Program-made: the position numbers and the translations under genes | The notes under the pieces: generated by a model | What the model was told of the DNA's origin: nothing | Seen by the model: the letters and a program-made list of their open reading frames with translations, nothing else | Database searches by the model: none | Shown: positions 1 to 9,612 of the stretch, one piece after another | Layout of the letters: every line of letters starts with the position of its first letter | Numbering within the stretch: the first letter of the stretch is position 1 | Assembly: GCF_001870515.1 (NCBI RefSeq) | Contig: NZ_MDGT01000004.1 | Location: forward strand, 62,001-126,000 | From: Idiomarina sp. MD25a | GTDB taxonomy: Bacteria; Pseudomonadota; Gammaproteobacteria; Enterobacterales; Alteromonadaceae | Length of the DNA: 64,000 bases | Reading direction: 5' to 3'

Positions 1-427
1 ATACCGAAATATCTCTGCGTTTAATCGCATCCGCCGTTTGCGCAATGGTGCCATGAGCTCGACCTTTATTTTTCCGGTCGATTAGAATATTACCCGCTAA
101 CCAATAGAGCTGACCAAAAAACGGAATATAGCGTAGGCTTTTTTTGCCGACGGTAACTGTGTTCGGCGGCAACATCGCTGCAATGGTAAAAATTTCCCAA
201 CTATTCTGGTGGTTGCAAATATAAACGTAAGGTCCGCCAGGCGGTACATCAGGGTGCACCTTGACCTCAAGTTTCACGCCCAATATACGTGTAACCGAAC
301 CGAAAATACGTGCCCATACGTATGTATTATTACGATGAAATGGCCTCAATATACAGAATATACAGCCGATAACTCCGAACAGGACGACAAAGATCCCTAA
401 AAATATCCAGCGTATCGCAGCTAACAT
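1..427 (-). CDS. plsC: 1-acyl-sn-glycerol-3-phosphate acyltransferase, N-terminal part (cut by window start)
   Basis: Membrane enzyme that adds the second acyl chain to lysophosphatidic acid to make phosphatidic acid. Reading from 427 down, the translation shows an N-terminal membrane segment, then NHQNSWE, the acyltransferase HX4D box with Glu in the acidic place, then VGKKSLRYIPFFGQLYW and IDRKNKGRAHGT, which follow E. coli PlsC closely. The C-terminal half lies outside the window. Two adjacent ATGs (430 and 427) follow AAGGAG; I prefer the second because of spacing. It sits next to the parC region, as in E. coli. The Glu variant is tolerated in related acyltransferases such as LpxL, so I expect it to be active. 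Confidence 0.9.
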   Translation of the reverse strand, partial: MLAAIRWIFLGIFVVLFGVIGCIFCILRPFHRNNTYVWARIFGSVTRILGVKLEVKVHPDVPPGGPYVYICNHQNSWEIFTIAAMLPPNTVTVGKKSLRYIPFFGQLYWLAGNILIDRKNKGRAHGTIAQTADAIKRRDISV

Positions 428-509
428 CATTACTCCTTGTTGTTTTGCTCGGCTAGTATATCGTGTTTATTCAAAATAAAACTCCGATCAGTCAATTATT
501 AGGTAAGTC

Positions 510-1610
510 ATGGCGCTATTCACTCGACCCGACATATCCACCGATATTTACATCGAGCTTATGGATGAGATTAAAGAACTCCATCAACAGGCGGAAAACA
601 GCGTAATTGCTTTAGAGTCTGCACCAAACTCCGAGTCTCATCAACAAACACTGTATCGTGCGATTCACACGATTAAGGGTGATCTTGGTATCATAGGACT
701 CGACCCTATGGTGCCGTTGATAGGCGCAATCGAAAACTTACTTGATGATGTACGCACTCAACGCTTAACTTTTAACGCGATCATCGGCGACATCGTGTTT
801 AACTTAATCGACCAAGTCCATGATTTTGTTCAATCGTGTAAAAATCACGTGCGAGTCGAGTTTCCCGAATCACGCTTCCAACGCGTCATCACACTGTGTC
901 GACAGCTCGATTACCAGCATATTGACGCATCTCTGCGAGAGATTCTAGCCACATTAGCGCCCGAATTAGTCATCACCACCGATCTGGATGAGCAACCCAG
1001 CTACAACCCGAATGCGGAAGATAACGCAGAGGCGGATTTAAACCTTTTTGAAGCGCTCATCAATCAAGCTGAGCAACGCTCAAGTTATTGGCAAGGCCGG
1101 GCAAAGAGGCAACTTAAACTCGCATTACTGATCAATCGTCATGCAGGGTCTCCCATTGATGACAGACAACTCACTGCTGCATGCTTCGTTCACGATTTTG
1201 GAATGTCCTTTCTACCGGTCTCGATTCTGCACGCGACCGACGCGCTCAGTGAAGTTCAAACGGAGACATTAAAAACGCACGTTTATCTATCGGCCAAGCT
1301 GCTCGAAAATTTACCACAATGGCAAGTAGCAAAACATATGGTATTGCAACACCACGAACGGGTGGACGGAACCGGTTATCCTAACGGACTGACACAGGCG
1401 CAAATATGTGATGGCGCAAAAATCTTAGCCATTGTTGATACCTTTGACGCAATGACCCATGAGCGCGCGCACAAACACCACTTGAAAAGGCCATTTAGCC
1501 GGGCTCGAGCAGAACTCAAGCGTTTAGCAGGGACACAGTTGTGTCCCTACTGGGTAACCGTTTTTAACGATGCTATGAACGATCTCGTTAAAGCCAAGCG
1601 TGCGCTTTAA
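510..1610 (+). CDS. Hpt domain plus HD-GYP phosphodiesterase-like signalling protein
   Basis: 366 residues, cytoplasmic, no membrane segment. Residues about 12-115 look like a histidine phosphotransfer (Hpt) four-helix domain: AIHTIKGDLG places the phospho-accepting His at 53. Residues about 195-350 are an HD-GYP domain, with HD at 228-229, His257 and HHERVDGTGYP at 281-291. HD-GYP proteins usually hydrolyse cyclic di-GMP. The HDxGK motif reads HDFGM here, so the conserved Lys is Met and activity is uncertain. Likely role: linking a phosphorelay to c-di-GMP turnover or sensing (inference). It diverges from plsC and ends one base from the parC stop codon. Confidence 0.85.
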   Translation: MALFTRPDISTDIYIELMDEIKELHQQAENSVIALESAPNSESHQQTLYRAIHTIKGDLGIIGLDPMVPLIGAIENLLDDVRTQRLTFNAIIGDIVFNLIDQVHDFVQSCKNHVRVEFPESRFQRVITLCRQLDYQHIDASLREILATLAPELVITTDLDEQPSYNPNAEDNAEADLNLFEALINQAEQRSSYWQGRAKRQLKLALLINRHAGSPIDDRQLTAACFVHDFGMSFLPVSILHATDALSEVQTETLKTHVYLSAKLLENLPQWQVAKHMVLQHHERVDGTGYPNGLTQAQICDGAKILAIVDTFDAMTHERAHKHHLKRPFSRARAELKRLAGTQLCPYWVTVFNDAMNDLVKAKRAL

Positions 1611-1611
1611 G

Positions 1612-3894
1612 CTATTCATCACTATCGTTGACAGAGTCAGATGAATCAGGCTCATTTGCGGTAGCTTCAACCTCGATACGGTCAACACGTTGCAAGCCTC
1701 GTGGCAATTTATTGCCCCGGCGTCCGCGTTCGCCGCGATAATGTGCCAGGTCAGCTGGTTTTAATGTTAGCTTACGACGTCCCGCGTGGAGTGTTACCGT
1801 ACTATCAGGACTCGCTACACTGGTCGCAACGACATATTCCTCCCGTGACTGCGCACGCAGCGCTGGAATACTGATCATCTTATTACCTTTCCCCTTTGCC
1901 AACTGCGGTAAATCAGCTATCGGGAACACCAACATACGGCCCTCATTTGAAACCACAATAACATGGGCCTTGGCCGTATCTTTTACTTCTACAGGCGGCA
2001 TTACCTTGGCCCCCGTAGGCAGACTTAAAATCGCCTTACCATTTTTATTACGAGAAACAAGGTCTTTAAACTGACACACAAAACCATAGCCAGCATCAGA
2101 GCTTAGTAAATAATATTGCTCATCTTTCGCCATCAACGCATGGTGCACAGTCTCTCCCGCGACCATATTAAATCGGCCGGTCAACGGTTCGCCTTGGCTT
2201 CTAGCTGAAGGTAGCGAATGCGCTTCACAAGAGTAGCTGCGCCCCGATGTATCAAGGAATACGACAGGTAGGTTGCTTTTGCCCTGAGCAGCCGCTTGGA
2301 AGCTGTCGCCCGACTTGTAGCTCAGTTTTTCACCATCAACATCATGCCCTTTGGCACAACGCACCCAACCTTTAGCAGAAAGCACCACGGTCACTGCTTC
2401 AGCAGGCGTGAGCTCTGTTTCGCTCAGTGCTTTGGCTTCCGCGCGTTCAACAAGGGGCGAACGACGTTCGTCGCCATACTTCTCGGCATCAGCAAGAATT
2501 TCCTTTTTAATAAGTGTTTTTAAACGACGGTCTGAATTTAATAATTGAGAAAGCTTTTCACGTTCTTTTTCAAGCTCATCTTGCTCGCCCTTTAACTTCA
2601 TTTCTTCTAAGCGCGCTAAATGGCGTAATTTCAACTCCAGAATAGCTTCTGCCTGAGTATCCGTCAGCGCGAAACGCTTGATTAGTTCCTTTTTCGGCTC
2701 GTCTTCATAACGAATAATTTCAATGACTTCGTCAATATTCAAAAACGCTATTAATAGACCCTGCAAAATATGTAGACGCGCTTCTACTTTGTCGAGACGA
2801 TACTGCAATCGACGAGTCACCGTTTGCTTACGGAACTCTAACCATTCACTTAAAATACCGACCAATGGCTTAACTTGCGGCCGGCCATCTAAGCCCAAAA
2901 TGTTCAAATTTACGCGGTACTGCTTCTCGAGATCTGTGGTGGCGAACAAGTGCTTCATCAGTTGCTCTGTGTCAACACGATTCGAGCGCGGTACCACGAC
3001 TAACCGAGTGGGGTTTTCGTGATCTGATTCATCACGTAAGTCAGAAACTAAGGGCAGTTTTTTTGCCTGCATCTGCGCTGCAATCTGCTCTAATACTTTC
3101 GCACCCGAGGCTTGATGTGGTAATGCAGTCAGCACGATCTCACCCTCTTCAAGGTGATACTTAGCACGCATTTTTACGGTCCCGCGCCCCGACTCATAGA
3201 GCTTCTTCAACTCAGTTTTAGGTGTAATAATTTCCGCGTCGGTGGGATAATCAGGTCCTTGTAGGTGCTCCATCACCTCATCTAAATCTGCGCTCGGCTT
3301 ATCAATCAATAATGCACACGCATTAGCCACTTCACGGGCATTATGAGGCGGAATATCGGTTGCCATCCCAACAGCGATACCAGTAACGCCGTTAAGCAAA
3401 ATATGCGGTAGCCGTGCCGGTAGCATTTTCGGCTCGCGCATCGTGCCATCAAAGTTTGGAATCCAGTCGACCGTGCCTTGCCCGAGCTCGCTCAACAGTA
3501 CCTCGCTAAAACGCGATAACTTAGCTTCAGTGTAACGCATGGCAGCGAACGACTTAGGATCATCCGGTGATCCCCAGTTTCCCTGACCATCAACGAGTGG
3601 GTGACGATAGCTAAATGGTTGTGCCATCAGTACCATTGCTTCATAACAGGCGCTATCACCATGAGGATGAAACTTACCAAGTACATCACCCACTGTACGA
3701 GCAGACTTTTTATATTTAGCCAATGCCGAAAGCCCAAGCTCGGACATTGCGTAAATAATTCGACGTTGCACCGGCTTTAGACCATCGCCAATATGCGGTA
3801 GCGCACGGTCCATAATGACGTACATCGAGTAGTTGAGGTACGCATCCTCAGTAAACTTACTCAGCGGTGTGCGTTCGGTTACTTCACTCGACAT
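1612..3894 (-). CDS. parC: DNA topoisomerase IV subunit A
   Basis: Cuts and rejoins DNA in topoisomerase IV, which decatenates daughter chromosomes; partner of ParE just upstream. The breakage-reunion domain contains [10 protein letters not shown] with the active-site Tyr, and the quinolone-determining stretch [10 protein letters not shown] keeps the Ser and Glu equivalent to E. coli S80 and E84, so no target-site resistance is visible. A C-terminal beta-pinwheel follows. An ATG at 3909 is in frame but has no ribosome site. The ATG at 3894 follows GGAG by nine bases and fits the E. coli N-terminus, giving 760 residues. It follows parE by a short gap and is surely co-transcribed. Confidence 0.97.
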   Translation of the reverse strand: MSSEVTERTPLSKFTEDAYLNYSMYVIMDRALPHIGDGLKPVQRRIIYAMSELGLSALAKYKKSARTVGDVLGKFHPHGDSACYEAMVLMAQPFSYRHPLVDGQGNWGSPDDPKSFAAMRYTEAKLSRFSEVLLSELGQGTVDWIPNFDGTMREPKMLPARLPHILLNGVTGIAVGMATDIPPHNAREVANACALLIDKPSADLDEVMEHLQGPDYPTDAEIITPKTELKKLYESGRGTVKMRAKYHLEEGEIVLTALPHQASGAKVLEQIAAQMQAKKLPLVSDLRDESDHENPTRLVVVPRSNRVDTEQLMKHLFATTDLEKQYRVNLNILGLDGRPQVKPLVGILSEWLEFRKQTVTRRLQYRLDKVEARLHILQGLLIAFLNIDEVIEIIRYEDEPKKELIKRFALTDTQAEAILELKLRHLARLEEMKLKGEQDELEKEREKLSQLLNSDRRLKTLIKKEILADAEKYGDERRSPLVERAEAKALSETELTPAEAVTVVLSAKGWVRCAKGHDVDGEKLSYKSGDSFQAAAQGKSNLPVVFLDTSGRSYSCEAHSLPSARSQGEPLTGRFNMVAGETVHHALMAKDEQYYLLSSDAGYGFVCQFKDLVSRNKNGKAILSLPTGAKVMPPVEVKDTAKAHVIVVSNEGRMLVFPIADLPQLAKGKGNKMISIPALRAQSREEYVVATSVASPDSTVTLHAGRRKLTLKPADLAHYRGERGRRGNKLPRGLQRVDRIEVEATANEPDSSDSVNDSDE

Positions 3895-3937
3895 TGAGCT
3901 GTTCTCCATTTAAATTCATTTCGCGCAGTGGTCATTT

Positions 3938-5830
3938 TTATAGTTCTGCCAAATCGGCCATATTGCCTTTGCTCTCTAGCCAAGTACGGCGATCGGCTGC
4001 ACGCTTTTTCGCTAATAACATATCCATCAATTCTTCCATCGCCTCAGCATCGTCAATAGTGAGCTGTACGAGTCGACGGGTATTGGGGTCCATGGTCGTT
4101 TCACGGAGTGTTAATGGGTTCATTTCACCCAATCCTTTAAAACGCTGCACGTTGACTTTTCCTTTGCGCTTCTCCGCCTCAATGCGATCAAGAATGCCCT
4201 GTTTCTCGCCTTCATCGAGGGCATAAAACACGTCTTTGCCGACATCAATGCGATACAGAGGTGGCATTGCCACAAAGATGTGTCCATTTTCGACCAAAGG
4301 TCGGAAGTGTTTTACAAACAAAGCGCACAATAAGGTCGCGATATGCAAACCATCGGAGTCAGCATCAGCAAGAATACAAATCTTGTTGTATCTCAGCTTG
4401 TCCAAATCTACCGAGTTCGGATCAACCCCTACAGCAACTGAAATATCGTGTATTTCTTGGGAAGCAAGGATCTGCTCAGGATCGACCTCCCAGGTATTGA
4501 GAATTTTGCCTCGTAACGGCATCACCGCTTGAAACTCACGATCGCGCGCCTGCTTTGCTGAGCCGCCCGCAGAGTCACCCTCGACCAGAAAGAGCTCGCT
4601 ACGTTCGCTATCTTGACCTGAGCAGTCTGTCAACTTGCCTGGTAATGCTGGGCCAGACGTTACTTTTTTACGAACAACTTTCTTACTGGCCTTTAAACGT
4701 CGCTGCGCGTTTGAGATACACAGTTCTGCAAGTGCCTCAGCTTGTTCGGTATGCTCATTAAGCCACAGACTGAATGAATCTTTTACGACACCTGAAACAA
4801 AACTCGCCGACTGGCGAGAAGACAAGCGCTCTTTCGTCTGTCCGGCAAATTGCGGGTCTTCCATTTTCAGTGAAAGAATATAACTACACCGCTCCCAAAC
4901 ATCATCAGGCGTTAATTTAACACCGCGTGGCGTTAAGTTGCGGAATTCACAGAATTCTCGCATGGCTTCTAACAAACCTTGTCGCAAGCCATTGACGTGC
5001 GTGCCACCTAGCGCAGTGGGAATTAAGTTCACATAACTTTCAGTGACCGCTTCCCCACCTTCTGGCAACCAAGTAACAGCCCATTCTGCCGCCTCAGTTT
5101 TACTGACAAAACTTCCATCAAAAGGCGCCTCAGGCAGTGTAGGGTATTCTTCAACCGCTTCTTTTAAGTAGTCCGTTAAGCCATCTTCGTATAACCAGCT
5201 GGTTTCCTCTCCGTCGATATGATTGATAAAGCGAATGTTCAATCCTGGACAAAGAACCGCTTTTGCACGTAGCAGATGGGTCAGCTTCAAAACTGAAAAT
5301 TTACTTGAATCGAAATACTGTTCATCGGGCCAAAAGTGAACACGGGTGCCCGTATTACGTTTACCACAGGTACCGGTGACTTCCAGTTCTGAAACTTTGT
5401 CTCCGTTTTCAAACGCCATTTCGTACACTTGACTGTCGCGGCGAATCGTTATTTCGACACGTTTGGATAACGCGTTAACAACCGAAATACCGACGCCATG
5501 AAGACCACCTGAAAATTGATAGTTCTTATTAGAGAATTTCCCACCCGCGTGAAGCTTACTCATTATCAGCTCCACCCCTGGGATTTTCTCCTCTGGGTGA
5601 ATATCGACAGGCATACCTCGACCATCGTCAGTTACTTCGAGTGACTGATCTTTGTGTAATACCACTGTGATGGTTTTAGCATGTCCTGCGAGCGCTTCAT
5701 CGACACTATTGTCGATAACTTCTTGACCAAGATGGTTAGGGCGCGACGTGTCTGTATACATACCCGGTCGACGTTGGACCGGCTCAAGGCCGTTTAAGAC
5801 CTCGATCGAATCGGATTTATAATCTGTCAT
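3938..5830 (-). CDS. parE: DNA topoisomerase IV subunit B (ATPase)
   Basis: ATP-driven subunit of topoisomerase IV, 630 residues, the same length as E. coli ParE. The GHKL ATPase motifs are visible (EVIDNSVDEALAG, then TDDGRGMPV and HGVGISVVNALS). The TOPRIM metal-binding motifs LVEGDSAGGSAKQ and DADSDGLHI are intact. The start MTDYKSDSIEVLNGLEPV matches the family. It lies in the nudF-yqiB-parE-parC run. The E. coli operon also has cpdA and yqiA between yqiB and parE; both are missing here, replaced by an 85-base gap. Confidence 0.97.
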   Translation of the reverse strand: MTDYKSDSIEVLNGLEPVQRRPGMYTDTSRPNHLGQEVIDNSVDEALAGHAKTITVVLHKDQSLEVTDDGRGMPVDIHPEEKIPGVELIMSKLHAGGKFSNKNYQFSGGLHGVGISVVNALSKRVEITIRRDSQVYEMAFENGDKVSELEVTGTCGKRNTGTRVHFWPDEQYFDSSKFSVLKLTHLLRAKAVLCPGLNIRFINHIDGEETSWLYEDGLTDYLKEAVEEYPTLPEAPFDGSFVSKTEAAEWAVTWLPEGGEAVTESYVNLIPTALGGTHVNGLRQGLLEAMREFCEFRNLTPRGVKLTPDDVWERCSYILSLKMEDPQFAGQTKERLSSRQSASFVSGVVKDSFSLWLNEHTEQAEALAELCISNAQRRLKASKKVVRKKVTSGPALPGKLTDCSGQDSERSELFLVEGDSAGGSAKQARDREFQAVMPLRGKILNTWEVDPEQILASQEIHDISVAVGVDPNSVDLDKLRYNKICILADADSDGLHIATLLCALFVKHFRPLVENGHIFVAMPPLYRIDVGKDVFYALDEGEKQGILDRIEAEKRKGKVNVQRFKGLGEMNPLTLRETTMDPNTRRLVQLTIDDAEAMEELMDMLLAKKRAADRRTWLESKGNMADLAEL

Positions 5831-5915
5831 GGTTATGATCTAATTTTTGGACCAGCGCGACACATTGTCGTTGATATGGTTGTTATTGTGGATTCAATGT
5901 ACCGCTATTATCGGT

Positions 5916-6368
5916 CTATTTGAAGTCGTGTGGTAAAAATTTATCTAAGCGCAGCATCGGCACTTGTCCACGCGTTTTAATGAGCATCAACCAATCAGCT
6001 AAGAACTGATTCACTTGGTGTTTTTCATCAGGATGTCGCATTTCTGGATTGGGCTGCTGATAGTTTACACGCAGCCGACTCACCCCCTGACTAGAAAGCA
6101 CTTCTGCCATCCGAACATCATGATATAAACGCACGTCGAGCTGTGTCAGTAAGTAATCAGCTGACCAATGCGCTCGCGTTTGCGCAATGCGAACATCACT
6201 CGTGTATTTTGACTCACTCAACTGAGTAATTTCAAAAGTTAGGTGCGCGCCAGCACGAATGACACGTGGGTGTTCTGAGTCCGGTACAAGTCGTACCAAC
6301 CCAGCATAGTTACGTTCATTAATACGATGTAACTCAGCTACATCAACAACGTACCGCTCATCTCTCAT
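5916..6368 (-). CDS. yqiB: YqiB family protein (DUF1249)
   Basis: 150-residue cytoplasmic protein of unknown biochemical function. The conserved family signature near the C-terminus (DEKHQVNQFLADWL) and VRLYHDVRMAEVLSSQ match E. coli YqiB. It is 21 bases downstream of nudF, in the same order as in enterobacteria. Function cannot be given from sequence; context suggests only co-expression with nudF and topoisomerase IV genes. Confidence 0.88.
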   Translation of the reverse strand: MRDERYVVDVAELHRINERNYAGLVRLVPDSEHPRVIRAGAHLTFEITQLSESKYTSDVRIAQTRAHWSADYLLTQLDVRLYHDVRMAEVLSSQGVSRLRVNYQQPNPEMRHPDEKHQVNQFLADWLMLIKTRGQVPMLRLDKFLPHDFK

Positions 6369-6389
6369 AGTCGACGCTTTACACCTTAA

Positions 6390-6998
6390 TTATTTGGCAA
6401 ATGGTAGCTTATTAATATGTAATTGAAGCCATTGTAGACCAATCACGCTAGCCGCATTATTAATGCGCCCTTGCTCTAACCATTCTATCACGCTTTCGAA
6501 GGGTTTGACGTGCACGCGGATATCCTCATGTTCTGATTCGACTCCTGCTAGCTCAGCCGCTTGGCTAGCATCGACTTCAGCAATATAGATAGTTAAGCGC
6601 TCGTCAGTACCACCCGGGCTTGAATAGTAACTCAATGCTTTGACTAACTGTTTAGCGCGCAACCCAGCCTCTTCAAATAATTCACGGTGAGCTACTTGTT
6701 CAGGTGTTTCATCACCATCAAACATACCTGCTACAAACTCGAGTAACCAAGGCCCATACTCGTTCGCCATCGCGCCCATACGAAACTGCTCTAAAACCAC
6801 CAGTTCCTGGGTGATTGGGTCATAGGGAATCACCACCACCGCATCACCGCGCTCCATCATTTCTCGCGTAATCGAGGGGCCCCACCCGCCAGCAAATAAT
6901 TTATGTTTAAGTTTGTACTGGTTGACCGACAAAAATCCCTTATAAAGTGAATCTTTACTTTCAATTTGAACATCATCTTTACTAAACTGTTTCACCAT
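6390..6998 (-). CDS. nudF: ADP-ribose pyrophosphatase (Nudix)
   Basis: Hydrolyses ADP-ribose to AMP and ribose 5-phosphate, clearing a reactive NAD breakdown product. 202 residues with an intact Nudix box at about 91-113 (G, five residues, E, then REL and FEEAG). The following YSSPGGTDERLTIYIAEVD matches the NudF family rather than other Nudix enzymes. First gene of the nudF-yqiB-parE-parC run and divergent from tolC, which is the E. coli arrangement. AGGGAG stands only two bases before the ATG. Confidence 0.94.
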   Translation of the reverse strand: MVKQFSKDDVQIESKDSLYKGFLSVNQYKLKHKLFAGGWGPSITREMMERGDAVVVIPYDPITQELVVLEQFRMGAMANEYGPWLLEFVAGMFDGDETPEQVAHRELFEEAGLRAKQLVKALSYYSSPGGTDERLTIYIAEVDASQAAELAGVESEHEDIRVHVKPFESVIEWLEQGRINNAASVIGLQWLQLHINKLPFAK

Positions 6999-7213
6999 GA
7001 CTCCCTAATTAACGCTAAAAAGAAGCAGCTCATCTATTTACATACATTCTGTTACACTTAAGCGTGATCTGAAACCTTCTTTCGCTTAAAGTTAAGCCAA
7101 ATTAAGTTTAAACTGGTAATCATTCAAACGTGTATGTAAACTTATTGAATATTAAAAGCGACTCATACACTGATTACACTGTCGAATACCATCAGCACAG
7201 GGCAACGTTAGCA

Positions 7214-8575
7214 ATGAAAAAACATCTAGTGTCCATTACTGTTGGCTTAGCGCTAGCCACAGCGAGTTTTACTACCAGCGCAGAAGATTTACGTGACGTA
7301 TACCAGTTAGCTGTGAAGAACGATCCAGCTCTACTCCGTGCAGCCGCCGAGCGTGATGCCGCACAAAAAAACGTCGACATCGCTAATTCCTCATTCTGGC
7401 CGCAGATCACCGGTGAAGTCGGCTTAAGTGATTCTTCAGCAGAATCATTCCAACCAGGTTTGGGCACCTTTGAACGTGATTCAAACGGTTGGAGCGCTGG
7501 CGTTAACTTAAATCAGAACATTTTTGACTGGAGCACGTGGAAACAGTCAGATATCGCCAATAAACAAGCGTATCGTGCTGAAGTCGCATTTCAAGCCGCA
7601 GAACAATCATTGCGCTTACGCGTGGTAAACGCCTACTTTGGTGCACTGCAAGCAAAAGATGACTTAGCCTTTGCTCAATCTGAAAAACGAGCAATCGAGC
7701 GCCAGCTAGAACAGACTAAACAACGGTTCTCGGTTGGTCTAACCGCGATCACTGACGTTCACGAAGCACAGGCTCAATATGACAGTGCCGTCGCGCGCGA
7801 GATTCAAGCGCGTAACGCTGTTGAAATTGCGATGGAAAATATTCGCGAAATCACAGGTCAGTATCCACAATCGCTCGCGGGTCTAAACACGGATACCTTC
7901 TCACCTTCAGATCCACAACCAGCAGAAGTATTACGTTGGGTCAAAAAGGCCGAAGAGAATAATTTAAACCTTATGCAAAGCATGGTGAATGTTGAGATCG
8001 CTGAGCAGCAAATCGAAGTTAATCAAGCCGGTCACTACCCGACCGTTGGCTTAACAGCAAGCTACAGTACTCAAGACAGTGAAACCACGATCGACGGTAC
8101 TACCACAGACTTACCTAGACTTGACTCACGCTCTATCGGTGTAAGTGTCTCTGTACCAATCTTTAGTGGTTTCCGTACCTCATCAGAAGTCGCTCAGGCT
8201 CGCGACAACTACGTTGCGGCCAGCCAGTCAATGGTGGAAACTCAGCGCTCAGTAGAGCGACAAGTCCGTAATGCCTACTATGAAGTCAACGCATCAATCG
8301 CGAGTATCCGTGCATTTCAGCAAGCTGTGACCTCAGCCGAGAGTGCACTTAAAGCGACGGAAGCAGGCTTTGAAGTGGGTACGCGTACCATTGTCGATGT
8401 ACTTAACAGCACTCGTAACTTGTTTGATGCGCGCCGTAATTTAGCGCAGGCCCGCTACGGTTATATTCGTCAGCGCATCAACCTTGAGCAAACCGTGGGT
8501 GAATTGCAAGCTGAAGATTTGCAAGCCATCAATGAAAGCCTCTCTGAAAATGTTGATAGCACTGCGGCTGAATAA
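7214..8575 (+). CDS. tolC: TolC family outer-membrane efflux channel
   Basis: Outer-membrane trimeric channel used by tripartite drug efflux pumps and type I secretion. The ATG at 7214 begins a clean signal peptide (MKKHLVSITVGLALATASF, cut near TSA|EDL), giving 453 residues. An in-frame start at 7130 would add 28 residues in front of the signal peptide and is rejected. Two OEP repeats are visible, with VGLTAITDVHEAQAQYDSA in the first and VGTRTIVDVLNSTRNLFDA in the second. It diverges from nudF as in E. coli and ends in a strong terminator. Confidence 0.94.
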   Translation: MKKHLVSITVGLALATASFTTSAEDLRDVYQLAVKNDPALLRAAAERDAAQKNVDIANSSFWPQITGEVGLSDSSAESFQPGLGTFERDSNGWSAGVNLNQNIFDWSTWKQSDIANKQAYRAEVAFQAAEQSLRLRVVNAYFGALQAKDDLAFAQSEKRAIERQLEQTKQRFSVGLTAITDVHEAQAQYDSAVAREIQARNAVEIAMENIREITGQYPQSLAGLNTDTFSPSDPQPAEVLRWVKKAEENNLNLMQSMVNVEIAEQQIEVNQAGHYPTVGLTASYSTQDSETTIDGTTTDLPRLDSRSIGVSVSVPIFSGFRTSSEVAQARDNYVAASQSMVETQRSVERQVRNAYYEVNASIASIRAFQQAVTSAESALKATEAGFEVGTRTIVDVLNSTRNLFDARRNLAQARYGYIRQRINLEQTVGELQAEDLQAINESLSENVDSTAAE

Positions 8576-8602
8576 GTCACTCAGTTAAGCTTCAACACTC
8601 AG

Positions 8603-8636
8603 CGTGCAGTGAATGGTCGGTTCACTGCACGTTTTT
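8603..8636 (+). terminator. Intrinsic terminator after tolC
   Basis: Perfect 11-base-pair stem (CGTGCAGTGAA with TTCACTGCACG), seven-base loop, then five Ts. It lies 28 bases after the tolC stop and separates tolC from lpxL. Confidence 0.92.
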
Positions 8637-8679
8637 GATTTGTGTTAACCTACGTATTATTCGTTCCAAAATAAGAACT

Positions 8680-9612
8680 GTGTCCGTGATCGAACAACCC
8701 AAGTTTAAACTCTATTTTTTACACCCTAAGTTCTGGCTAACTTGGCTCGGTGTTATTTTCCTTTATTCTGTTTCATGGTTACCGTATCGTCTACAAATCG
8801 CCATGGGTAAAGGCTTGGGCCGATTGTTGATGAAGGCCTTACCGCGTCGAGTCGCCATTGCCCGTCGTAACTTAACACTGGCATTTCCCGATAAACCGGC
8901 CGATGAGATCGAGCGATTAGTTAAGAAAAACTTAGAAAATACGGGAATCGCCTATTTCGAAGTGGGTATCGCTTGGTGGTGGCCGAATTGGCGTATCAAA
9001 CGCAAGCTGCACGTCCATGGCGAAGAAAACCTAAGAGATGCTCAAGAAGGCGGTAAAGGCGTATTAATGCTCTTGTTCCACTTCTTGAGTTTAGAGGTTC
9101 ATGCACGTTTACACGGCTTTGTTGAGCCTGCTGTAGGTCTATACCGCCCTCACAACAATGCCGTTATGGAATATTTGCAGACTAAAGGGCGCGCGCGTTC
9201 AAACAAGTATATGATCCAACGTCGCGATGTAAAAGGCATGGTCAATGCTATCAAGAACGGTGAAATAGCAGGTTACTTACCGGACCAAGACTATGGCCGT
9301 CGCCGCGTCGTATTCGCTCCCTTTTTCGCAGTCCCTGACGCTTCTACAACCACCGGCACCATGCTGTTCGCCAACCACAAAAACTGCAACGTTATTGTCA
9401 GTCTTTGTGTTCGACGTGAAGATGGAACGGGCTATGATGTTTACTACGAGCCTAAGCTTATCAACTTCCCAGTAGGCGACGATCTCAAAGACGCGACGCT
9501 CATCAACCAACTGGTTGAACAGGCCGTATTAAAAGCGCCCGAACAATATTTATGGGTTCATCGACGCTTCAAAACACGCCCCCACGAGGATATGCCGAGC
9601 TACTACAGCTAA
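8680..9612 (+). CDS. lpxL: Lipid A biosynthesis lauroyl acyltransferase
   Basis: Inner-membrane enzyme that transfers a secondary acyl chain onto Kdo2-lipid IVA. It follows E. coli LpxL through the HFLSLE acyltransferase box (HX4E), GLYRPHNNAVMEYLQTKGR, LPDQDYG and YLWVHRRFKTRP. A TTG at 8635 is in frame but sits in the T-run of the tolC terminator. The GTG at 8680 (or 8686) gives an N-terminus of the E. coli length, so I use 8680. Its stop overlaps that of convergent glnE by four bases. Confidence 0.92.
   Translation: MSVIEQPKFKLYFLHPKFWLTWLGVIFLYSVSWLPYRLQIAMGKGLGRLLMKALPRRVAIARRNLTLAFPDKPADEIERLVKKNLENTGIAYFEVGIAWWWPNWRIKRKLHVHGEENLRDAQEGGKGVLMLLFHFLSLEVHARLHGFVEPAVGLYRPHNNAVMEYLQTKGRARSNKYMIQRRDVKGMVNAIKNGEIAGYLPDQDYGRRRVVFAPFFAVPDASTTTGTMLFANHKNCNVIVSLCVRREDGTGYDVYYEPKLINFPVGDDLKDATLINQLVEQAVLKAPEQYLWVHRRFKTRPHEDMPSYYS

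Noticed and set aside
1529-1548. Perfect 20-base palindrome (AGGGACACAG and its complement) near the end of the HD-GYP gene, 64 bases past the convergent parC stop.
   Set aside because: It lies inside a sound coding frame and has no T-run on either side, so it cannot be called a terminator; an operator is possible but unsupported.
8635-8679. Longer lpxL reading from a TTG at 8635.
   Set aside because: The TTG sits in the T-run of the tolC terminator and the extra 15 residues have no counterpart in LpxL.
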